Of a DNA stretch of 64,000 bases, positions 58,339 to 64,000 are shown in pieces. Source of the stretch: Mycobacterium sp. 236(2023). Its GTDB lineage: Bacteria > Actinomycetota > Actinomycetes > Mycobacteriales > Mycobacteriaceae. The DNA lies in assembly GCF_029623955.1 (NCBI RefSeq), contig NZ_JARSBP010000002.1:1302001-1366000 (forward strand), written 5' to 3'. Below the pieces are notes generated by a model, which was not told the origin of the DNA, did no database searches, and saw nothing but the letters and a program-made list of their open reading frames with translations. How positions within the stretch are numbered: the stretch's first letter is position 1; each line of letters starts with the position of its first letter. The position numbers and the translations under genes are program-made.

Positions 58339-59841
58339 ATGTCTGTCGCGACCGCTGATCTGCTCGACTACGACGAAGTCCTGGCCTCCTACGAGCCTGT
58401 GCTCGGCCTTGAGGTCCACGTCGAGCTGTCGACCGCCACGAAAATGTTCTGCGGGTGCGCCAACAAGTTCGGTGCCGAGCCCAACACGCTGGTGTGCCCG
58501 GTCTGCCTCGGTCTGCCGGGGTCGCTGCCGGTTCTGAACGAGAGCGCCGTCGAGTCGGCGATCCGCATCGGGCTGGCACTGAACTGCGACATCGCGCCGT
58601 GGGGCCGCTTCGCGAGGAAGAACTACTTCTATCCGGACCAGCCGAAGAACTACCAGATCTCCCAGTACGACGAGCCGATCGCGATCAACGGTTACCTCGA
58701 CGTGCCGCTCGACGACGGCACCACCTGGCGCATCGAGATCGAGCGCGCCCACATGGAGGAGGACACCGGCAAGCTCACCCACGTCGGCAGCGACACCGGA
58801 CGCATTGCCGGCGCCACGAATTCGCTTGCCGATTACAACCGGTCGGGTGTGCCGCTGATCGAGATCGTGACGAAACCGGTGGAGGGTGCCGGCGAGCGCG
58901 CCCCCGAGATCGCCCGCGCCTACGTGACGGCACTGCGGGACTTGTTGCGCGCCTTGGATGTATCCGACGTCCGGATGGATCAGGGCTCGGTGCGCTGCGA
59001 TTCCAACGTGTCCATCAAGCCGATCGGCCGGGCCGAGTTCGGTACCCGCACCGAGACGAAGAACGTCAACTCCCTCAAGAGCGTGGAGGTGGCTGTCCGC
59101 TACGAGATGCGCAGGCAGGCAGCGGTTCTGGAGTCCGGCGGGACGGTGACGCAAGAAACCCGCCACTTCCACGAGGACGGCTACACCTCGCCGGGGCGCA
59201 GCAAGGAGACCGCGCAGGACTACCGGTACTTCCCGGAGCCCGACCTCGAACCCGTCGCTCCCAGCGCTGAGCTCGTCGAGCGGCTGCGTGCGACCATCCC
59301 GGAGCTTCCGTGGCTGGCGCGCAAGCGAATTCAGCAGGAGTGGGGTATCGGTGACGAGGTGATGCGCGACCTCGTCAACATCGGTGCGCTCGACCTGATC
59401 GCTGCCACCGTCGCGCAGGGGGCCTCCAGCGACGCCGCCCGCGCCTGGTGGGGAAACTTCCTCGTGCAGAAGGCCAACGAGTCCGGAGTCGAGCTCGAAG
59501 CGCTCCCGATCACGCCCGCGCAGGTGGCCGCGGTGGTCAAGCTCGTCGACGACGGCAAGCTGTCCAACAAGCTGGCCCGGCAGGTCGTCGAAGGCGTGCT
59601 GGCCGGTGAGGGCGAACCCGAGCAGGTGATGAAAGACCGCGGGCTGGTCGTGGTCCGCGATGATTCGCTCATTCAGGCCGCCGTCGACGAAGCGTTGGCC
59701 GCCAATCCCGATGTGGCCGAGAAGATCCGCGGTGGCAAGGTGCAGGCCGCGGGCGCGATCGTCGGCGCGGTGATGAAGGCGACCAAGGGTCAGGCCGATG
59801 CCGCGCGGGTGCGCGAACTCGTCATGGCCGCCTGTAGCTAG
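58339..59841 (+). CDS. gatB: Asp-tRNA(Asn)/Glu-tRNA(Gln) amidotransferase subunit B
   Basis: A 500-aa tRNA-binding and kinase subunit of Gat[22 protein letters not shown] and [15 protein letters not shown] start the cradle domain with zinc-type Cys pairs; [19 protein letters not shown] and [11 protein letters not shown] are highly conserved; the C-terminal YqeY-like domain ends [22 protein letters not shown] short gap with a TTG-started kinase gene follows. Confidence 0.97.
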   Translation: MSVATADLLDYDEVLASYEPVLGLEVHVELSTATKMFCGCANKFGAEPNTLVCPVCLGLPGSLPVLNESAVESAIRIGLALNCDIAPWGRFARKNYFYPDQPKNYQISQYDEPIAINGYLDVPLDDGTTWRIEIERAHMEEDTGKLTHVGSDTGRIAGATNSLADYNRSGVPLIEIVTKPVEGAGERAPEIARAYVTALRDLLRALDVSDVRMDQGSVRCDSNVSIKPIGRAEFGTRTETKNVNSLKSVEVAVRYEMRRQAAVLESGGTVTQETRHFHEDGYTSPGRSKETAQDYRYFPEPDLEPVAPSAELVERLRATIPELPWLARKRIQQEWGIGDEVMRDLVNIGALDLIAATVAQGASSDAARAWWGNFLVQKANESGVELEALPITPAQVAAVVKLVDDGKLSNKLARQVVEGVLAGEGEPEQVMKDRGLVVVRDDSLIQAAVDEALAANPDVAEKIRGGKVQAAGAIVGAVMKATKGQADAARVRELVMAACS

Positions 59842-59855
59842 CCCGAAGGCCTGCC

Positions 59856-61223
59856 TTGCGAAAACGAGTCCAGGATCTGGTCTTCCGGGTTCTGCAGCAC
59901 CCGCTGAGGTGGCTGTCGCTGCGGTCGATCGTCATCCTCTCCCAACTGGGTGTCACGATCCTGGTGCTGACCCTGGGCGTCTGGGTGTGGGTCGGCGTCA
60001 CCAACGACCAGTACGACCAGTTGGACCGCCGGTTGGACTCGCTGTCGAGCCTCGGTGACGTCAACACGCTCCTGCGTAGCGCACAGGACGGCGTCGGACC
60101 CGAACCGACCGAGGGCGGACTGGTGCGCACCGCGCGGATCGGCGGCATCACGGTGTCCACCCCCGCCGACATCGTGCTGCCCGCACTCGACAGCGGTTAC
60201 GCCGACGCCACCATCGACGGCGTCGAATACCGGGTTCGCACCATCAAGACCGGGAACGCATCCATCGCCCTCGGCGCGCCGATGGCCGACACCCAGGCAC
60301 GCATCGATTCCCTGCACTGGCGCGTCTTCTGGATCTGCTCCGGCGTCATCCTGACCACGATGCTGGTCGGCTGGGTCATCGCATTGATCATGGTGAATCC
60401 GTTCCGGCTACTGGCCCAGCAGGCCCGCGCCATCAACGCGCAGTCGAATCCGGACGAAGTCCAGGTGCGCGGCGTCTGGGAGGCGGTCGAGATCTCCGAG
60501 GCCGTCGAGGGCATGCTCGCCCGCATCGGCGACGAGCAGCAGCGCACCAGGGCCGCGCTGGAATCCGCGCGTGACTTCGCCGCCGTCGCGTCCCACGAAC
60601 TGCGCACCCCGCTGACCGCGATGCGCACCAACCTCGAGGTGCTCTCGACACTCGACCTCGGTGCCGAACAGCGCCAGGAGGTGCTCGGCGACGTCATCCG
60701 GACGCAGTCGCGCATCGAGGCGACGCTGACGGCCCTGGAGCGTCTGGCGCAGGGCGAGCTGACGACGGTGGACGACTTCGTCCCCGTGGATGTCGCCGAA
60801 CTGCTCGACCGCGCCGCGCACGACGCGATGCACCACTACCCGGGGCTCGATGTGTCGCTGGCGTCGTCGACGACGGTGTTGATGCTGGGCATGCCCGCCG
60901 GGCTTCGGCTCGTCATCGACAATGCGATCGCCAATGCCGTCAAACACGGTGGTGCGACCCAGATTCGACTCAGCGTGGTCTCCTCGCACGAGGGTGTCGA
61001 GATCGCGGTCGACGACAACGGATCCGGAGTGCCGGAGGAGGAGCGGGCCGAGGTGTTCGCGCGTTTCCACCGGGGGACCACGGCCTCGCGGTCGGGTTCG
61101 GGTCTGGGTCTGGCACTGGTGGCGCAGCAGGCCGAAATACACGGTGGCACAGCAGCATTGGAGGTCAGCCCGCAGGGTGGCACGCGGATGATGCTGCGAC
61201 TGCCCGGGTCCGGACCCAGCTAG
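59856..61223 (+). CDS. sensor histidine kinase, PrrB paralogue without a response regulator
   Basis: A 455-aa membrane kinase. Helices at about 28-49 and 157-180 flank an extracytoplasmic sensor segment; a HAMP-like linker leads to the H-box ASHELRTPLTAMRTNLEV with His247, then NAIANAVKHGG (N-box), DDNGSGVP and SGSGLGLALVAQQ (G boxes). From the sensor (VEYRVRTIKTG) to the end it follows mycobacterial PrrB very closely as I remember it. There is no response regulator within the window. TTG 59856 has GAAGG upstream and lies 14 bases after gatB. Confidence 0.92.
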   Translation: MRKRVQDLVFRVLQHPLRWLSLRSIVILSQLGVTILVLTLGVWVWVGVTNDQYDQLDRRLDSLSSLGDVNTLLRSAQDGVGPEPTEGGLVRTARIGGITVSTPADIVLPALDSGYADATIDGVEYRVRTIKTGNASIALGAPMADTQARIDSLHWRVFWICSGVILTTMLVGWVIALIMVNPFRLLAQQARAINAQSNPDEVQVRGVWEAVEISEAVEGMLARIGDEQQRTRAALESARDFAAVASHELRTPLTAMRTNLEVLSTLDLGAEQRQEVLGDVIRTQSRIEATLTALERLAQGELTTVDDFVPVDVAELLDRAAHDAMHHYPGLDVSLASSTTVLMLGMPAGLRLVIDNAIANAVKHGGATQIRLSVVSSHEGVEIAVDDNGSGVPEEERAEVFARFHRGTTASRSGSGLGLALVAQQAEIHGGTAALEVSPQGGTRMMLRLPGSGPS

Positions 61224-61231
61224 CCACGCTG

Positions 61232-61304
61232 GTGCGCTGGCGCGTCGAGTGTGCGTCCAGGGCGAGAATTTCGGCCGAACGCCGCCACCAGCGCACGCTC
61301 GGCG
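61232..61304. terminator. inverted repeats between convergent kinase and lppZ genes
   Basis: GTGCGCTGG (61232-61240) is perfectly complementary to CCAGCGCAC (61288-61296), and the nested CGTCGAGTGTGCG (61242-61254) pairs imperfectly with CGCACGCTCGGCG (61292-61304), so alternative hairpins are possible. The element fills the gap between the two stop codons (61223 and 61320) and probably terminates both transcripts. Confidence 0.5.
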
Positions 61305-61319
61305 TCGGGCGAGAGTCGC

Positions 61320-62441
61320 CTACGTGTTGTCGGCGTTGGTCCGCGGGAACCCGCCGCCCTGCGGGAAGAGGGGGAACACCACGTCATCGAGATTCATCGC
61401 GTCACCGGAGGTCTTGTTGACGGTGGCGCCCCAGACGTTGCCGTCCGGCGACACCTGAAGCGCCCACGCATGACCGTGCTGATCCTGGCGGACCACCTCC
61501 GGATCCCCGGTCACCGCACCGGTTTCGGGAGCCATGCGCACCGCGACGGTCTGCTTGGAGTTGACGAGGTTCACCAGCACGGTGCCGTCCAGCGCCGCGC
61601 AGCCCGCGACGCCGGGCCGATCCGGCCACGTCCACACCGTCGATACCTGCGAATCCTTCGTGATCCGCTGCAGCCGGTCGGCGGTCGGCGTCCGGTCGGT
61701 GACGTAGAGCGACTCGTCTGCCGGGTCGATGCACATGCCACCCCCGGGCCCCAGGCCCGACAGCGCGGTCGTCGTCGGCGCCTGATTGACCGTCGTCGGC
61801 TGCTCGATGCGCAGCAGCTTGCCCGCCATCGAGCCGGGGTCGGCGGCCTGGGCGGGATCGCCCGCGTCGCCTGTCTGCACCACGAGCGTCGTCGGGCTGG
61901 TGAAGATCAGCGAGCCGGTGTTGCCGGTGGCACCCTTCGGGATGCCCGTCAGGATCGGCTTGGGCGGATCGCCCTCGGCGATGCGGACCACGCGGTTGTC
62001 GGTGGGGGTGCTGATGTAGGCGTACATCAACCGGTCCTGCGCGTAGGTGGGGGACAGCACGATGTCCATCAGGCCGCCGTCACCGCTCCCGTCGACGGGG
62101 ATCGACATCTTCTGGATCGGCTCGGCCTTGACCGACACCTGCTTGACGGTGCCGGTCAGACGCTCGGCGACCAGTGCCGACTGGCTGTCGGGAAGCATGA
62201 TCAGCCCACTGGTGCTCCCCAGGCAGCCCTGCATGACGCCCGGTGCCGGGCATTCCTTGGGGAACGGCTTGGCGGGCAGCGGAGGCGGAGGAGGCGGTGT
62301 CGACGTCGGTCCCGGCGCGAGCTCGGGCTCGGTGGTGAAAGGCTGCGACTGCGTCGAGTCGAACCGCGCGCAGCCGGCACCGGCCAGCAGCGCCGCACAC
62401 AGCAGCACGACGAAAGCCCCTGACGACCGACGCACGCTCAT
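61320..62441 (-). CDS. lppZ: lipoprotein LppZ, sorbosone/glucose dehydrogenase-like propeller
   Basis: A 373-aa lipoprotein. The ATG at 62441 gives a signal peptide ending LAGAGC; a Pro-rich stretch with PPPPPP follows, then the propeller with CPAPGVMQGCLGSTSG, GDGGLMDIVLSPTYAQDRLM, and CIDPADESLYVTDRTPTADR. It resembles the GSDH quinoprotein fold and is strongly like M. tuberculosis LppZ (Rv3006) from the first cysteine to the end. Function unknown; exposed outside the cytoplasmic membrane. Confidence 0.93.
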   Translation of the reverse strand: MSVRRSSGAFVVLLCAALLAGAGCARFDSTQSQPFTTEPELAPGPTSTPPPPPPLPAKPFPKECPAPGVMQGCLGSTSGLIMLPDSQSALVAERLTGTVKQVSVKAEPIQKMSIPVDGSGDGGLMDIVLSPTYAQDRLMYAYISTPTDNRVVRIAEGDPPKPILTGIPKGATGNTGSLIFTSPTTLVVQTGDAGDPAQAADPGSMAGKLLRIEQPTTVNQAPTTTALSGLGPGGGMCIDPADESLYVTDRTPTADRLQRITKDSQVSTVWTWPDRPGVAGCAALDGTVLVNLVNSKQTVAVRMAPETGAVTGDPEVVRQDQHGHAWALQVSPDGNVWGATVNKTSGDAMNLDDVVFPLFPQGGGFPRTNADNT

Positions 62442-62613
62442 GCAGGCCAGGTTACGGATCGTCCGGGAGTGCCCGCCACGCGGTCGCACGCCCTGCCCTC
62501 GACGCGGCCCGCCGCGGTCACCGGCCCGGACCTGCGCCGCCGGGGAAAAACACGTGATCAACGCGCCGCGCCAATTCCCGGCACCCGCACGACTTGGACT
62601 TACCCTGGCTGTC

Positions 62614-63444
62614 GTGACGAGTCCCCAAGACCCACGCCCCTGGCAGCGGCCCGACGATTCGGCTGGCCGGCCCGCGTCGGCGAGCCTGGTGGACCCCGAA
62701 GACGATCTTCCCTCCGCGCACTACGGCGGCGACTTCGAAACCACGGCCATCCCGCGCTACGACTCGGCCAAGCCGTCGGAGCCACAGCCCTTCGCCCTGC
62801 TGAACGACCCCGAACCGCTGCCATACGTGCAGCCCAGCACCGGATTGGCCGCGGGCGCCTACGGGTCGTCCGCCACCCCCACTGAAGTCGTCGTCGATCC
62901 CGAACGCAACGGTGACGACCGCAGGGGCACCCAGGATCTCGGGCTGTTGCTTCTTCGGGTCGCGGTCGGCGTCCTGCTCATCGGTCACGGCCTGCAAAAG
63001 GTGTTCGGCTTGTGGGGTGGCCCCGGCCTCGACGGCTTCCGCGACCAACTCACCGACGTCGGCTTCCGCAACGCCGACATCCTGACCTACGTGGCTGCCG
63101 GCGGACAGATCGCGGCGGGAGTTCTGCTCGTCATCGGGCTGTTCACCCCGATCGCGGCAGCCGGTGCGCTGGGCTATCTGGTGACTGCGACGCTGGCCGA
63201 AGCGATGACCGCGCACAACGACGCCCGACTGGGGTCGTTCCTCACTGACGGGCACGAATACCAGCTGATCCTGCTGTTCGCCGTCGCCGCAATCATTTTG
63301 GTCGGCCCCGGCCGATACGGCCTGGACGCCGGACGTGGCTGGGCCCGCAGGCCCTTCGTGGGTTCGATCGCGGCGCTGATCCTCGGCATCGGCGCGGGCG
63401 TGGCGATCTGGGTTCTGCTCAACGGAGGAAATCCGCTGGGCTGA
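62614..63444 (+). CDS. doxX: DoxX-family membrane protein (Rv3005c-like)
   Basis: A 276-aa protein. Residues 1-105 are Pro/Asp-rich and probably disordered and cytoplasmic; then four hydrophobic segments with the DoxX start DLGLLLLRVAVGVLLIGHGL and QKVFGLWGGPGLDGF. The M. tuberculosis homologue Rv3005c was reported in a membrane oxidoreductase complex with SodA and SseA that protects against oxidative stress. GTG 62614 is used; the upstream frame overlaps lppZ antisense. Confidence 0.9.
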   Translation: MTSPQDPRPWQRPDDSAGRPASASLVDPEDDLPSAHYGGDFETTAIPRYDSAKPSEPQPFALLNDPEPLPYVQPSTGLAAGAYGSSATPTEVVVDPERNGDDRRGTQDLGLLLLRVAVGVLLIGHGLQKVFGLWGGPGLDGFRDQLTDVGFRNADILTYVAAGGQIAAGVLLVIGLFTPIAAAGALGYLVTATLAEAMTAHNDARLGSFLTDGHEYQLILLFAVAAIILVGPGRYGLDAGRGWARRPFVGSIAALILGIGAGVAIWVLLNGGNPLG

Positions 63445-63448
63445 GCGC

Positions 63449-63856
63449 CTATTCGGACCCTGACTCGTACGGGTTGGGCACGCGTCCGCCGCTGGCCTCC
63501 GTCAACACCGGCAAGGTCGAGAACGTCACCGCGGGCAGCGGGAACTCGGAGCCGTCGCGGCGTCGTGCCACGGCCCATGCCCTGCGCCCGAACCGCAGCC
63601 CGTCGATGTCGTCCCAGGGGACGGTCTGGCGACCCAGCAGGGTCCGTGCCGTGACGGTGTCGCGGCCCGCGACGGTGCGGTAGCGCGCGATCACGATCGA
63701 CAGGACCACCGGAATCAGCAGCAGGACCACGAACCACGGCGGCCCGGCGAACACCAGCGCCGCGAGCCCGAGGGTGAGGAATCCGACGGCAATATGAGCC
63801 ATCGGCGAGATCCTGATGACGACGGGGGCCGACTCTGGCGCCGACGGGGTACGCAT
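63449..63856 (-). CDS. cfp6: CFP-6 homologue, PH-like membrane protein
   Basis: A 135-aa protein with two hydrophobic helices (MAHIAVGFLTLGLAALVF and WFVVLLLIPVVLSIVIA) and a short PH-like domain: TARTLLGRQTVPWDDIDGLR, PLPAVTFSTLPVLTEASGG, ending RVPNPY. This matches M. tuberculosis low-molecular-weight antigen CFP-6 (Rv3004). The ATG at 63856 is the longest start; an internal ATG 54 bases downstream (63802) begins at the equivalent of the M. tuberculosis start. It converges with doxX. Confidence 0.9.
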   Translation of the reverse strand: MRTPSAPESAPVVIRISPMAHIAVGFLTLGLAALVFAGPPWFVVLLLIPVVLSIVIARYRTVAGRDTVTARTLLGRQTVPWDDIDGLRFGRRAWAVARRRDGSEFPLPAVTFSTLPVLTEASGGRVPNPYESGSE

Positions 63857-63916
63857 CCCGCCATCATTCCATCGAGGCCGGTGTCCTCGACCCCTCGCGC
63901 GAGCGCTCGTCGGGAT

Positions 63917-63946
63917 TTGACGTTTGACAAGCTCGGGGTCTACCGT
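63917..63946 (+). promoter_or_regulatory. promoter of the ilvB leader transcript
   Basis: TTGACG (63917-63922) and TACCGT (63941-63946, TAnnnT type) are separated by 18 bases, a good housekeeping sigma-factor promoter. A second TTGACA at 63924-63929 would give an unsuitably short spacer. The -10 ends eight bases before ATG 63955, so transcription is predicted to begin at or within two or three bases of that ATG, giving a leaderless message. Confidence 0.65.
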
Positions 63947-63954
63947 CGTCTGCT

Positions 63955-64000
63955 ATGCAGACCATGCTCGTAGTAATTGGGTTGCGCGTTGATGCCGCGC
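63955..64000 (+). CDS. branched-chain-amino-acid leader peptide of the ilvB attenuator (3' partial)
   Basis: The frame from ATG 63955 reads MQTMLVVIGLRVDAA and runs off the window. Six of its fifteen residues are Leu, Val or Ile, including an LVVI run, the composition of attenuator leaders that sense branched-chain tRNA charging. In the M. tuberculosis order I remember, acetolactate synthase ilvB1 is the next gene after Rv3004, which fits. ilvB itself and the attenuator hairpins lie beyond the window. Confidence 0.75.
   Translation, partial: MQTMLVVIGLRVDAA

Overview
The window is high-GC, densely packed actinobacterial DNA and is almost certainly the chromosome of a non-tuberculous Mycobacterium/Mycolicibacterium. 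From about 5.0 kb to the end it follows, in opposite numbering, the gene order I remember for M. tuberculosis H37Rv Rv3046c to Rv3004: DUF3349 protein, adhC, fecB, ctaD, serB2, ABC ATPase, Nudix, echA17, two methyltransferases, TB22.2-like protein, PQQ-repeat lipoprotein, acyltransferase, methylglucose lipopolysaccharide genes, etfBA, GNAT, PlsC, iscS, mnmA, LpqA-like lipoprotein, Rv3015c-like protein, ligA, ACT protein, gatCA, pfkA, gatB, lppZ, doxX, cfp6, and then the leader of ilvB. This synteny rests on memory, not on a search. No rRNA, tRNA, CRISPR array, transposase or integrase was seen, and no gene-free stretch exceeds about 200 bases.

Several blocks are additions to that backbone. 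(1) 1-4.8 kb holds a three-subunit molybdenum hydroxylase of the PaoABC (YagTSR) aldehyde oxidoreductase type, cut by the window start, plus a convergent APC-family permease. (2) 6.6-19.0 kb holds a TetR regulator and an eleven-gene, almost fully overlapping operon: a Dpp/Opp-type ABC importer, an isochorismatase-like amidohydrolase, a metallo-beta-lactamase-fold gene with a 3' frameshift, an allantoinase-type amidohydrolase, an Asp/Glu/hydantoin racemase homologue that has lost one of its two catalytic cysteines, allantoicase, an unrecognised 174-aa protein and a 2OG-Fe(II) oxygenase. It reads as an uptake and breakdown system for a ureide or hydantoin such as allantoin. (3) 23.4-26.3 kb holds a yczR/yczE pair (MocR regulator and membrane protein), a micro-ORF and a P-loop kinase. 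(4) Single insertions are an AGCS symporter (31.7-33.3 kb), zwf (35.6-37.1 kb), a GAF-PAS-PAS-GGDEF diguanylate cyclase with a 4CL-like ligase and a YjbR protein (48.7-52.5 kb), and an orphan PrrB-like histidine kinase (59.9-61.2 kb).

The backbone genes are housekeeping: cytochrome c oxidase subunit I, serine biosynthesis, the electron-transfer flavoprotein, methylglucose lipopolysaccharide synthesis, cysteine desulfurase with tRNA thiolation, DNA ligase, the Asp/Glu-tRNA amidotransferase and phosphofructokinase.

Regulatory sequence visible includes a 16-bp perfect palindrome over the etfB promoter, a 17-bp-stem terminator after etfA, a long imperfect palindrome between pfkA and gatB, half-sites between yczR and yczE, dyads in front of the ureide operon, and at the right edge a promoter with a probably leaderless, branched-chain-residue-rich leader peptide that would start the ilvB attenuator.
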